Below, piece after piece: positions 1-10,720 of a DNA stretch of 64,000 bases. The position numbers were made by a program, and so were the translations under genes. Position 1 is the stretch's first letter; each line of letters starts with the position of its first letter. The stretch is taken from positions 104,890,294-104,954,293 of the forward strand of contig NC_071390.1 in the NCBI RefSeq assembly GCF_022682495.2, in the 5' to 3' direction. Origin of the DNA: Desmodus rotundus (Eukaryota; Chordata; Mammalia; Chiroptera; Phyllostomidae). The notes below the pieces were generated by a model, which was not told the origin of the DNA, did no database searches, and saw nothing but the letters and a program-made list of their open reading frames with translations.

Positions 1-240
1 ATCTAGAGTCCAGAGTAGGGAAAAAAACAACTTACTGCTGATATCTCAGAAGTAGTATCACCTTTTAGACAAAGAGCAAAACTGCCTCGTTCAGGGGCTT
101 CACTTTCTCTCATTCACGTTTGAAAACAAAAAATGCTGATGGCCAAATCTACCATTAATATTCACCTGTATCAAGGAAAAGTCAGAATCAGTACCACAAA
201 AGTCTTAAGAGACCTGAAATCCTCTTCAAAAATGAGCTCT
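1..240. other. Unassigned AT-rich sequence
   Basis: No recognisable coding, RNA or repeat feature was seen before the first SINE. A short chance frame runs through it into the SINE and is not considered a gene. Confidence 0.4.
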
Positions 241-424
241 GGCTCTGGCCAATGTGGCTCAGTGGGTCGGAGCATCGTCCTATATGTAGACCAAAAGATT
301 ACAGGTTCAATCCCCACTTGGGGTGCATATGAGGGCAACTAATTGATGTTTCTCTCCCCACCTCCCTGTTGCCTCTAAGAACAGTGAAAAAAATGTCCCC
401 AAGTGAGGAATTAAAAAAAAAAAA
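241..424 (+). mobile_element. Ves SINE (tRNA-derived), 'GGTCGGAGCATCGTCC' type
   Basis: The head reads TGTGGCTCAGTGGGTCGGAG and is followed by a B-box-like GGTTCAATCCCC. The element then has the TGATGTTTCTCTCCCC segment and a 13-base A run at the end. This order (tRNA-like head, pyrimidine stretch, A tail) is that of the bat Ves family. It belongs to the variant that has GGAGCATCGTCC in place of the GATTGAGC box seen in other copies here. No clear target-site duplication was found, which suggests an older insertion. Confidence 0.85.
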
Positions 425-823
425 CGAATTCTGGATAGTGTCTTGTTCAGCTCTTCAATGGAACGTCTCAGTCTCATGTACGTCAACCTTCTAAGGAATT
501 CCTCTTTTCTTCAAGGACTGCTGGTCACATTCTACTACACTTTACAATTTATTGCCACATAACTACAGATTTTCAACTGAAAGTACCTAATACTTAAAGA
601 ATAAGATAGGGCAGTGGCAAACCTACTTAGACCTCAACAGTTTAAAGAATGACAATGTCAGAGCTGGAAAGCAACTTAGAGCTGCTTTAACCCTGTGCTG
701 CTGAGATTGGGACATGCTTATCCCTGAGAGGGCACTGAAGAACCAGAAGTAGAGGTGGTAAAACTGTGAAGTCCCAGAAGTATACATAAATTAATTTAGT
801 AAAAAACAAAAAACCAAAAATCC
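425..823. other. Unassigned intergenic or intronic sequence
   Basis: Between two SINEs. No gene, RNA or confidently named repeat was seen. Confidence 0.35.
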
Positions 824-1060
824 ACCCTGACTGGTGTGGCTCAGTTGGTTGGGCATTATCCTGCAAGGCAAAAGGTCAGTAGTTCAATTCCCAGTCAAGG
901 CACATGCCAGGGTTGCGGGTTCGGTCCCTGGTCGGGGCACATACAAGAGGCAACCAATTGATGTTTCTCTCCCACATTGATATTTCTCTCCCTCTCTTTC
1001 TTCCTCCTTTTCCCTCTAAATACATAGATAGATTAGATAGATCAACAGACAGACAGATAA
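824..1060 (+). mobile_element. Ves SINE with GATA-rich tail
   Basis: Starts ACCCTGACTGGTGTGGCTCA and contains a B-box-like GTTCAATTCCC. A second copy of the GGTTCGGTCCC motif lies about 50 bases on, and the TTTCTCTCC stretch follows. Instead of a pure A tail it ends in degenerate GATA/GACA repeats at about 1021-1060, so the tail has probably expanded into a microsatellite. Confidence 0.85.
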
Positions 1061-1470
1061 CAGCACAATTGATACTGATAGAATATTTTACCGCATCCTA
1101 TAACAAAGCAATTTCTTAAAGTACTACCAAGATAAAGTTTTCAAGTAAATTGAAGTAAGAACTTTGCTGTTGGGAAAAAGTACTTCTGATCTATGTTAAT
1201 CAAACAGCAAGAATGTGTAATGTTCCCTCAAATAAAGGACAATGAAATTCAGCAAGTCATGGAGAAATTGCAAAGGGTCTGCAGAGTTCTAACAAAGTAA
1301 ACTGCTGTTTGAAGCAACACATGGTTGTGAAATGCCCAACCTGTCTTCCTCCTGTACTGACCAAAGCCCACAGAGCTCCTAAGATCTTATTAATCAACAT
1401 GTAAACCACCTTCCTTAAAAATCCAAAGCCATTGAACAGCTTTATAAGTGATGATAAAATATGCCTCATG
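1061..1470. other. Unassigned sequence
   Basis: No gene or named repeat recognised between two Ves SINEs. Confidence 0.35.
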
Positions 1471-1652
1471 CCCTGGCTGGTGTGGCTCAGTGGACTGAGC
1501 TCCACCAGCCTGTAGACTGAAAGGCTGCCAGTTCAATTCCCAGCCAGGGTACATGCATGGGTTGTATGCCAGGTTCCCATGCTTGAGAGATGAAACCGAT
1601 CACTGTTTCTCTCCCTTTCTCCTCCTTTCCTTTCTCTCTAAAACCAAAAAAT
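1471..1652 (+). mobile_element. Ves SINE, GATTGAGC-type head
   Basis: Begins CCCTGGCTGGTGTGGCTCAG and has GGACTGAGC, then GTTCAATTCCC, then a TTTCTCTCC tract. The A-rich tail is short. It abuts the 5' side of the HAL1 copy that follows, so the two may have been placed next to each other by insertion at or near the HAL1 end. Confidence 0.88.
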
Positions 1653-3160
1653 TCCCAGGCTCACAAGAAGAGTTCATTGGAGAGACCCACAGGGTCCTAG
1701 AATGTACACAAAACCATCCACCCACCAATCAGTACCAGAAGGGTCCAATTTGCTTGTTTATAGGGGAGGAAGTGACTGAAAGCCAGCCAAGAGCAGAGCA
1801 AGCCCCTCTCCGACCCCTCTCCCACATATAGCGCCATAATGCAGTGACCTGGGTTGCCCTATCCTGGTTGCCAACCCTGGTGAATACCTAAGACTCTGCC
1901 CCTTTCTACATAACAGGTACACTGAGACAAAAAACTATGGCCCAAAGGGAAGAACAGATCAAAGCTCCAGAAAAAATACAACTAAGCAATTAAGAGATAG
2001 CCAATCTATTACATGCATAGTTCAAAACAGTGGTAATCAGGCTGCTTACAAAAATGGTTAAGTATGGTCACAAAATAGAGGAAAGAGTAAAGGCTACGAA
2101 AAGTGAATTAAAGGAAAATATACAGGGAACCAACAGTGACAGGAAGGAAACTGGGACTCATATCAACAGTTTGGAACACAAGGAAGAAATAAACATTCAA
2201 CCAGAACAGAATGCAGAAATAAGAATTGAAAAGAATGAGGAGAGGCTTAGGAACCTCTGGGACAACTTTAAACATTCCAACATCTGAATCACAGAGGTGC
2301 CAGAAGGAGAAGAGGAAGAGAAAGAAACTGAAAACCTAATTGAAAAAAATAATAAAGGAGAACTTCTCCAATCTGGCTAAGGAAATACACTTCCAGGAAG
2401 CTCAGAGAGGCCCAAAGAAGTTGGACCCAAGGAAGCGTACACCAAGGCACATAGTAACAATATTACCCAAGATTAAAGAGGAGAGAATCTTAAAAGCAGC
2501 AAGAGAAAAGGAGACAGTTACCTACAAAGGAGTTCCCATTAGACTATCAGCTGATTTCTCAAAAGAAACCTCACAGGCAAGAAGGGGCTGGAAAGAAGTA
2601 TTCAAAGTCATGAAAAGCAAGGACCTACATCCCAGATTACTCTATTCAGCAAAGCTTTCATTAAGAATGGAAGGGCAGATGAAGTGCTTCCCAGATAAGG
2701 TCAAGTTCAAGGAGTTCATCATCACCAAGCTCTTATTATATGAAATGTTAAAGGGACTTATCTAAGAAAAAGATAAAAACTATGAAAAGTAAAATGACAA
2801 CAAACTCACAGCTATCAACAACCAAACCTAAAAAAACAAAAACAAAAACTAAGGAAACAACTAGAAGAGGAACAGAATCACAGAAATGGAGATCACATGG
2901 AGGGTTATCAGTGGGGAGGGGGCAGAACAGGGTAAAAGGTACAGGGAATAAGAAGCACAAATGGTAGGTACAAAACAGACAGGGGGAGGGTAAGAATAGT
3001 ATAGGAAATGTAGAAGCCAAAGAACTTATATGTATGACCCATGGACATGAACTAAGGTGGGGGAATGCTGGATGGAAGAGGGTGCAAGGTAGAGGGGGAC
3101 AGAGGAGGGCAAAAAGTGGGACAACTGTAATGGCACAATCAATAAAATATACTAAAAAGA
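1653..3160 (+). mobile_element. HAL1 (half-L1) retrotransposon, copy 1, 5'-truncated
   Basis: The order is part of an L1-like 5' UTR (about 1653-1936), then an ORF1 relic (1937-2764), then directly a purine-rich 3' UTR with G runs near 2900-2990 and 3050-3120. It ends in AATCAATAAAATATACT. No reverse-transcriptase or endonuclease sequence lies between ORF1 and the 3' UTR, which is the defining trait of HAL1 elements. Such elements carry only ORF1 and depend on L1 ORF2 protein from elsewhere. The first part of the 5' UTR, present in the copies near 28 and 31 kb, is missing here. Confidence 0.85.
1937..2764 (+). pseudogene. HAL1 ORF1 protein relic (L1 ORF1p-like), copy 1
   Basis: This is a decayed copy of the RNA-binding ORF1 protein of a half-L1. 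The start ATGGCCCAAAGG is kept. In-frame stops follow after residue 18 and again about 8 codons later, another falls near 2285, and the frame shifts near 2343. The C-terminal half is still readable: the stretch around TPRHI, then REKETVTYKGVPIRLSADFS, then QARRGWKEVFKVMKSKDLHP, ending in MLKGLI and a stop. This matches the other three copies in the window residue by residue over that part. ORF1 proteins of this group form coiled-coil trimers that coat element RNA. This copy cannot make one. Confidence 0.85.
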
Positions 3161-4504
3161 CCACAAAGAGAATGAGAAAGGTGTGCACTGAATTCACAAC
3201 TGGTAGCTAGAAGGTAGAAAAGAAATGTTGAGACAAAAGGAGAAAGACGGCAGGCTGTAAAAAGAGGTCACATACCTAGGCCACAGGAACTGCTAATGCA
3301 GTACGTGGTCTTGCTCCCTATTAGCAGACTTGTCCTAGAAGCAAGAATTTCCTGGGTGTAATCCCACTCCATTCTTCTGCATAATTACAAAGGTCAGTAT
3401 ATTTAAACGTTTTTCCCAGGTTGGTGAGTTGGCCTAAAGTATGCTCTACTGCATTTGTGACAGTTTGTGACCACTGATTCACTTTGCTGTGCTGACAAGG
3501 CGTTACCACCAGTTGCAGTTTCTGTGGCCTCTTTTACAGTGTGATCCCTTCATTAACAAAAAAAAAGTCTCTTGGGCCCCCCAGTGGTCTTCCATCTTTC
3601 CTCCTGCATATAGCCTCTGTCACCCTCATTCCCCAATTTTTCATAGTTGTCTTATCCATACACCTAATTTAATTACAGTCTTCTTAGTGATTTTCTTGTT
3701 ATCGAGACACTCCAAAGTTATCAAATTACTCTTCCTATGAGTAACTGTTTTTGCACTATTTTAATCAGTTTATATTAATTTAATCACATAATTGTACTAA
3801 TGAGTACAACAGCCCTACACAAGTTTAGGGACAGGCAGAACTGACTTTGTAAGCACAATTCAACTGGTAGGAAGAGAGAAAGAGACAAAGTAGAGAGTGG
3901 TCAGCTAGCCCCAGCACTTCACTGCCCACAGATAAAGTCTCACCAGAAAAAGCATCACACCTGGAGCTCCTACCTTCCTTACTATGCCTCAGGTTCAGCT
4001 CTTCTACTCTCAGCTTTCCAGGGCTTCAGTTAATACAATATACTCGATTTCAGTGCAAATAAGCAAAATTCTTGCAAAAATTATTTTGACCTACAGACTC
4101 CACAAATCACCCACTCCCACCCATTTAAAACAAACAAGCAAAAACTGAGTATTGATCCCTTGATCTCAAGGAAAGACAGATTATCGTGTACCCAGCTGCC
4201 CCAAAACAGAAACCTACAAATACATTTCTAATCTATTCCTGTCAGATAAGCTTGTTATCTCCCTATCTGTATTGTCTAAGCAGTTCCAATAACTATTATC
4301 TCTGAATTACTACCCCAACTTTTCAAGTCTTCCCTAACCCCAATTCTTCTATGTAACCACCCTCCTGAGCATAAGACTCCTCTCCCACTTCTCAGCTTAC
4401 ACTGAAAAGAAGCAAGGCCAGCTGACATGTCCGCCCATCATCACAGAGCCTGAGTCGAAAACCCTTTATACCCAGTGACACAGCATATCAAATGAGTCAT
4501 GTTG
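3161..4504. other. Unassigned sequence
   Basis: About 1.3 kb without a feature I can support. It contains short pyrimidine-rich stretches, but no exon, RNA gene or named repeat was recognised. Confidence 0.35.
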
Positions 4505-4615
4505 TTCCAGTACTGGAGGGTAGGACTATGTCTACCTTCTCAACCGCTGTATTCCTGACATGCACCTAAGAGAACAGAATCTCAGGAAATACATATTCAG
4601 TAGTTTCATCTTTTG
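4505..4615 (+). repeat. L2 LINE 3'-end fragment
   Basis: Resembles the terminal part of L2: a 'gag-ggtagGACTATGTCT' segment, then a CTGTATTCCTGACA-type segment, then a decayed AATAxATATTCA end. Old and diverged. Confidence 0.5.
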
Positions 4616-5244
4616 TATAATAAACCTGTGGGAAGAAATTCCTGGTATTTAAAATATAAAGCTCAGAGAATGAGATAAATCCAGGTGAAAGCCTCTTTTG
4701 CTACATATTCCAAATGATGTGGTAATAGGGGAAAAGGCAGTATTTTTAGGCTCAGGTAAAATTAAAATTACTTGAATTCATTTTCATCTTATTTTAGATA
4801 TTCTCTAGATTTTGTATATGTGTACATGTATGAATGTGTAATTGTGCACTTGGGATCTAAACACACAACAATTAAATACAAAGTAAGAGTTACAAAAAAA
4901 GATTACATTACCAAAATAACAAATCACTGAAGAGGTTTCTAAGTGGCAAACACACTAAAATTGTTATTTGTATCGAAGGAAGAGGTCAAAGATCCTTTTG
5001 AAATCTGCTGAAAACTATGAGCCCTTCCACTAGAAAAAGACACATACAGAAATGTTAAAAACAGACTCAGAAGCATAAGGACATTCCCCCTCTCCACCTA
5101 TGAACAACAGGCTGAGAGTCAGGAGGAAGTTAACCCAAACTCCCCACTTTTCAGGTGGTGATGCTAGGTACGCCCATTTTACCTACTGTAAACATTTTTA
5201 GGGCATGTATAGCACAGAGCATGTGCTTTTTAAAAAATGCATTC
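4616..5244. other. Unassigned AT-rich sequence
   Basis: No supportable feature. Confidence 0.35.
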
Positions 5245-5466
5245 ACATCCTAGCCAGATGGTTCAGTTGGTTGGAACATCGTCCCGTACACCAGAAGGAT
5301 GAGGGTTCAATTCCCGGTCACAGCACATACCTTAGGTTGGTGGGTTCGATGCCCAGTTGGGGGACATAAAAGTGGTAGTCGAGCGATGTTTTTCTTACAT
5401 CAATGTTTCTCTTTCTCTCTCTCTCCCCACACCTCCTCTAAAATCATTTTAAAAAATTAAAATTAT
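5245..5466 (+). mobile_element. Ves SINE, 'GGTTGGAACATCGTCC' type (first of a pair)
   Basis: Has GGTTCAGTTGGTTGGAACAT, then GGTTCAATTCCCGG, a second GGGTTCGATGCCC, TTTCTCTTTCTCTCTCTC and an A-rich end. The next Ves SINE starts immediately after its tail, so the pair is head-to-tail. Confidence 0.88.
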
Positions 5467-5467
5467 A

Positions 5468-5690
5468 GCCCTGGCTGGTGTGGCTCAGTGGATTGAGCAC
5501 AGGCCTGTGAACCAAAGGGTCGAAGTTTCGATTCCCAGTCAAAGCACAAGCCTGGATTGCAGGTCAGGTCCCCAGTAGGGGGCACACGAGAGGCAACCAC
5601 ACACTGATGTTTCTCTCTCCCTCCCTTCCCCTTTCTAAATAAGTATATAAATAAAATCTTTAACAAATTAATTAATTAAATATAAAAACA
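5468..5690 (+). mobile_element. Ves SINE, GATTGAGC type (second of a pair)
   Basis: Begins GCCCTGGCTGGTGTGGCTCA. Has GGATTGAGC, TTCGATTCCC, CCCCAGTAGGGGGC, GAGGCAACCACACACTGATG and TTTCTCTCTCCCTCCC, and then an A/T-rich tail with AATTAATTAATTAA. It follows the neighbouring SINE in the same orientation, the usual result of insertion into an existing A tail. Confidence 0.92.
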
Positions 5691-6220
5691 AAATTAAAAA
5701 TGAAGTTATTACTGTTACTAGAGAGCCAGATGTCAGACCTGGACAATACCACACTGTACTCAGGAAGCCACTGTGTCCAAGCACCGAATCCAACCCCAAT
5801 CCTTAAATATTGGAAGTGACAACATTCTGAATATGCTTTCACTTGTCCAAGATGACAGTGCAAAACAGTTACTATCAAAATACAATGAACACTCCCTAAC
5901 ATGAAGTGTTCCTTACAAAAGTGATACTACATTTAAAAAATGAATTTAAGTTCTAGAATAATAAATTCAAAAATATATACAACTTTTGAAAATCTCAGCT
6001 TGATATTTTAAGGGCATAATTCATGTCCACTTTATAAATAACTGGATCACAACTCCTACACCAATTAGGATTATAGTTCACCAAACTATGTACCAAATAA
6101 CATCACAATACAAGTTCTGAGCAAACTATCAGAATCAGGTCCAATAACCCTGAATTACTGTTCAGCCTTAAGGTGTAGGATACCCCTGACTTCAACATTT
6201 TAACTATAAAAACTATTATT
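5691..6220. other. Unassigned sequence
   Basis: No supportable feature between SINEs. Confidence 0.35.
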
Positions 6221-6230
6221 AAAACTTCTA

Positions 6231-6450
6231 ACCCTGACTGGTGTGGCTCAGTGGATGGAGCGCCGGCCTGCAAACCAAAAGGTCGCCAGTTCGATTCCCA
6301 ATCACGGCACACGCCAGGGTTGTGGGCCAGGTCCCCAGTAGGGGGCATGTGAGAGGCAACTGATCATATTTCTCTTGCATATCAATGTTTCTCTCCCTCT
6401 TTCTGTCTTCCTTCACCTCTCTCTAAAAAATATATTCTTAAATAAAAAAA
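6231..6450 (+). mobile_element. Ves SINE with near-perfect target duplication
   Basis: Starts ACCCTGACTGGTGTGGCTCA and keeps GCGCCGGCCTGCAAACC, TTCGATTCCC and CCCCAGTAGGGGGC, ending AATAAAAAAA. It is flanked by AAAACTTCTA on the left (6221-6230) and AAAACTTTCTA on the right (about 6449-6459). This is a target-site duplication with one base of length difference and implies fairly recent insertion. Confidence 0.92.
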
Positions 6451-6459
6451 ACTTTCTAG

Positions 6460-6706
6460 TCAAAGCCAGCATATCTGATGCGTAGCTATGCTGTGTGGCT
6501 AGCCCTCACCTCTATTAAGTTATTTGGACCTAAAGTACTATACAGGACACATACGCATTTTCAATGCTGCAATCTGTAGTGGATTTAAAAGCAAGAAGCT
6601 AGACAGATGCCATTTTCTGCTCTTTCCTCATGTGGCGAACTGTCTCCAAGTCTATTTCCCAAATAGCAAAATAGATGTTCTGAAAAACAAATGCGGGGGA
6701 AAAAAG
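6460..6706. other. Unassigned sequence
   Basis: No supportable feature. Confidence 0.3.
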
Positions 6707-6718
6707 CAAGGGCTTTGG

Positions 6719-6940
6719 CCCTGGCTGGGTGGCTCAGTTTGTTGGAGCATTGTTCCATATATGAAATGGTTGCTGGTTTGATTCCCAGTCAGGGCACATA
6801 CCTAGATTGCAGGTTCGATCCCGGTCAGGATGCGTGCAGGAGGCAACCAACGGATGTTTCTTTCTCACAGTGATGTTTCTGTCTTTCTCTCTCTTTCTAA
6901 AGTCAATAAAAACATATCCTTGGTTGAGAATTTAAAAAAA
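6719..6940 (+). mobile_element. Ves SINE with exact 12-bp target duplication
   Basis: Starts CCCTGGCTGGGTGGCTCAGT and uses GTTGGAGCATTGTTCC in place of the GATTGAGC box. Near the end it has AGTCAATAAAAACATATCCT, a tail shared with the SINE near 60.8 kb. CAAGGGCTTTGG occurs exactly on both sides (6707-6718 and 6941-6952), a clean retroposition footprint. Confidence 0.95.
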
Positions 6941-6952
6941 CAAGGGCTTTGG

Positions 6953-7639
6953 ATCCTCTGAATTATCACCAAATATAGTTTTTTGGGGGGGGAAACTACG
7001 GCAATCTTTACTCATTCCTCAATTCTGTAGAACTGCAGGCTGTTAAATCTGAAATCAGCAGCTATTAAGTAATGACTGTTGAGGATAGCAAACTTTACTA
7101 AGGGAGGTGACACAGTGCTCACAGCAAGTCACTTCTCTCTTTACAGGAAGGTAACAGGTATGGTAAGGATAGAGGTGCTAACATCGCCATGGCCTCAACA
7201 CTGAGCCCTGAGCCAGCAGCATGGACATGAAGGTCTACAACTGTCTGAATGCTTCAGGAAGGAAACCACTGAATTTATATAAATGTCTTAGACTATTTGT
7301 CAAAGAAAACATGTAAACTACAGTCTGAATATATGAGACAAACTGGAAGACCTATTAGCACCTTCCTAATTGGACTAAAGCTAATAGGTTAAGTTATCTA
7401 AAATGACAAACAAAACCCTTAATTTTCCTGAAGTAAATACTTTATTTCAATGTTTTAAAAAGCACAGTTTAAGAGTTGCTTTAAGAATTTGCTTTAAAAT
7501 AATGCCTACCTAAAACCTACAGCATATATGTAAAGTTAACGCTTTCTCCAATTTCAATTTTTATTTTGAAATATCATTGTTAGGACTGTACCTGGAGAAG
7601 TATCCATAATTATAGTGCAATGGAAAACTGAACTTAGAG
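6953..7639. other. Unassigned AT-rich sequence
   Basis: No supportable feature. A run of G residues near 6985 is simple sequence. Confidence 0.35.
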
Positions 7640-7785
7640 AAGACACCATTATAATCTTTACTCTGCCACCAACTAACTAGCTGTATTTCTAATTAATTTT
7701 ACCTCTGTGGGCTTTAGTTTCTGAGTCTTTAGAGTTCTAAAATCTTAAGACTGTTACTGCAATGTTACAGTATTTTCTGGCTGTT
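7640..7785 (+). repeat. MIR SINE fragment, sense
   Basis: Follows the MIR core and tail order: CTCTGCCACCAACTAACTAG, then CTGTATTTC, then CTGTGGGCTTTAGTTTCTGA. The last part corresponds to the usual CTGAGCCTCAGTTTCCTCA. Diverged, as expected for this old family. Confidence 0.65.
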
Positions 7786-7835
7786 ATTTTCAGAAACTAG
7801 TTATCAAATCTCAGTTATAAAAAAAATACAGACCA

Positions 7836-8047
7836 GCCCTGGCTGGTGTGGCTCAGTGGATTGAGCACCGGTTTGCAAATCCAAAGGTCACTGGTTCGAT
7901 TCCCAGTCAGGGCACATGCCTGGGTTGTAGGCCAGGTCTCCAGTTGGAGGTATGTTGAGTGGCACCCACACATTAATGTTTCTCTCCCTCTTTCTCCCTC
8001 CCTTCTCCTCTCTCTAAAAATAAATAAAGTCTTAAAAAAATTAAAAT
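7836..8047 (+). mobile_element. Ves SINE with 11-bp target duplication
   Basis: Starts GCCCTGGCTGGTGTGGCTCA and has GGATTGAGCACCGG, TTCGATTCCCAGTCAGGGCA, the CACACATTAATGTTTCTCTC segment and an A-rich tail. It is flanked by AATACAGACCA (7825-7835) and AATATAGACCA (8048-8058), differing at one base. Confidence 0.93.
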
Positions 8048-8058
8048 AATATAGACCA

Positions 8059-9934
8059 AAACACAAAGTCTCAGAAAATGACTGTCCTACTTCAACATGT
8101 TTTTTTTATTCACACTAAACACTACATGACTAGTCAAAAAGAATTAAAGATTTCCCTCTCAGTCCTATAATTCCAGGCAGAGGACAATGATACTGATAAA
8201 AACAAAATACTCCACGCTACTGGATTAAAACTGATTAAAAGTACTGTTAATTATTATTAAACATTTGATAAACATACTCTTTACAAATTACCAATAAACT
8301 TCCCTAATCTCACCTCCACACAGCAAAATGCAAAGTGGGAGTTGATAATCCAGCTTTTATTTGCCTGCTCATAAAATTATCTAATAATAAATACAATTTG
8401 TGGCAATACAATGACTTTTGGAATACACCTCGTCTATGTTTTTATCTTGAGCTGTAATATTGTGATTTCATAAAAACTTATACCTAGTTACAATTAAAAA
8501 CCTCTACAATGACAAGCAAATGCACTCTCAACATTCGGGACTTGAAGGAACAGTATGCCCAGAGTGTTGCGTGCATGACTTCAATACTAAAACTGATGGT
8601 CATTTAGGGTTTCAAAGCACTCTCTGCCAGCAACCATTTCACTCTGTGACTGGAATTCCGCAAGTCACAGAGACTTAAATACTATGTGCCTGAATGCCCT
8701 GCAGTTTTACTTGGCCAACTGTTTTCTCCTTCCAAAGCATAAAAGAAACAGGAGGAGCCACAAAAGACGAAGGTACAGAGAGCAACTTGTCAACCGCCTT
8801 GTTCATGTTTGGTCTTCACTGATCACCCTTCCCCTTCCTACATACCTAAGGTGTGAAGAAGCAAATATTGCTGATTCATCAGTTACTCATTGGTACAATG
8901 GTCTATACTCCAAATGACACGCTGAAAGGAAACCAGAAACAGATTCTAGTCTGATAACAAGTATCATAAAAATTAGTATCTTTGTTAAAGATATTAATAA
9001 AAAAGGAACATGGACCTTACAATAATGGCAGGGAAAGTTTCATCCAAAATGGTTTTCAAATTAAGCTTCCGCACTAAGTGACAGCCAGTATATACCATCA
9101 ATGGTTTGAATGTTTTTATGTACTTACTAAAAACTCGAGAAAATGCTTTTGACTTCCCAATATCTGGATTTTTAAAAGGTAACTTTCCACTGGGACTTCA
9201 AGTCTACTTTTAAAGGTTCTAGGTATCCTCTGACTACACAAAATTGTGATAAGCTATGCAGTAATGGATTACAGTACTATATAGGGTTTGTGTGGAGATT
9301 ATGTGTGTATGATAAGGCAGAAATTATACAGATGGTAAAATCTCAACAACGAAAGAGATACTATAATGTAATCAACAAAGAGAAAGAAAAATCGTGTTCA
9401 GAAAGTATAGTCTTTAAAGAACAGATTTTAAAGGACTTGATAATTTCAGAAAACAAATATTTTACAAGGAAATGTTTAATGCAACTTGTAAACCTATATC
9501 AAATTGGTCACTGAGTTTTTATCTCTGTATCCTGAGTTTTGACAATAAAACAAAGCTTTCTGAATCCCGAAAACAGAATGTTCTCATTTTTCAAAGATGT
9601 TTCCAAAAAAGGAATCTTGTTAATTAGTCTGCCTTAATAAAAGGTGAAATAACAATATACTTTAAAAAACTGAAAAATGCTAGCAAATTTAAGGCATAAT
9701 TTTAAAGTATTTTTTTAACATACATTATTACATGTAATACAAACGAAAGGGGTTCTGAGCAAGCTATTCCCCAAACCAAGCAGCGCTTGGCCTTTTCCAC
9801 TGTGATAATAAACACAGTGGAAACAAGAGGGCTCTCCACCTTGGGGCCAGGTAATACTTGCCTGCGTGTGCCCATTCTTCCCCCTCCATGCCACTCTCCA
9901 CAAAGCAGAATGATCACTTTAAAAGGCGAAAGAT
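8059..9934. other. Unassigned sequence with two short AT-rich chance frames
   Basis: No named repeat was recognised. Frames at 8684-8917 (77 codons) and 9290-9514 (74 codons) are open, but they resemble no family I know and have lysine/isoleucine-rich composition expected of AT-rich DNA. I regard them as chance. Confidence 0.3.
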
Positions 9935-10392
9935 TTATACGGTCTGAAGAGAAACCAGAGTATGCAGAATGATCACTTTGAAAAAGCAATTCTGGTTTAA
10001 AACCCTCCAACTGTTCTTGAGATATAGAGAGAGCAAAATTCTGGCCTATGCCAGGACCTCCCAGACCCAGCAGGATGTAGCTGCCACCTCTCCTAGCTAC
10101 CTTCCCCCTGGCTCGGCATCACTCAAATTAGTTCCTCCAAATTGCTCTGCCCCTCCTCAGCTCTGAGTGTTTGCACACTTATCCTCTTTGCTTAGAAGGC
10201 TCTCTCTTCTCCCTTACCCCACCCTTCCTTGGGGAAAGAAGGCTCCAGATCCCTAAAGGCCTTACTGGATGATCTCAACACAGTCTACTCTGGTATCCAA
10301 TTGTTTCACTATCTACCTGCCTCAGTGGACAGCATGCTCCTAAAAGGTGGGCAATATATCCCTTTTGTTCATCATTATAACCCGGAGATTTA
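9935..10392 (+). repeat. L2 LINE 3' region, sense
   Basis: Reads like the L2 3' region: CCAGGACCTCCCAGACC, CTCTGCCCCTCCTCAGCTCT, GTGTTTGCACACTTATCC, GGCTCCAGATCCCTAAAGGC, then GGTGGGCAATATATCCC and TTGTTCATCATTATAACCC. It is followed immediately by an L2 copy in the opposite orientation. Confidence 0.7.
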
Positions 10393-10720
10393 TCCGTAAA
10401 TTATTTAGTTCATATTATGTACCATTCTAAGATCTGGTTTCCTATCACTAAATAAGACAGAAACCCCTGCCCTCAAAATTTACAATTAAGTATGAGAAGA
10501 CAGATTATACATAAAATACGGAAATTACATGGCATGTTATAATGTAACAAGTGCTACACAGAAAAATAAAACAGGGAAGGGAGATGAGGGGTGCCTGCCA
10601 CAGGATATGCTACAATAAATGTGCCTGTCATACAATAGGGCTGGCTCAAGGAAGTGTGGAGTTGAAAGTGAACAAGAAGTTTCATGTACAGAAGCTCTGA
10701 GAATCCACATGCCAGTTTAC
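10393..10720 (-). repeat. L2 LINE 3' region, antisense
   Basis: Reads as the reverse of L2: ATTATGTACCATTCTAAG, then ACAGAAACCCCTGCCCTC, then a stretch corresponding to 'taacaagtgctacacagaaaaataaa'. Together with the copy just upstream it forms a tail-to-tail L2 pair. Confidence 0.65.

Noticed and set aside
241..1652. tRNA-like A and B boxes suggesting tRNA genes
   Set aside because: These boxes belong to Ves SINEs. The sequences lack a complete cloverleaf and carry SINE bodies and A tails.
8684..8917. 77-codon frame with a basic KHKRNRRSHKRRR stretch
   Set aside because: The basic run comes from a purine-rich patch. No family was recognised and no gene structure is visible around it.
9290..9514. 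74-codon frame with protein-like lysine-rich composition
   Set aside because: AT-rich DNA gives such frames by chance. No good splice signals at its ends.
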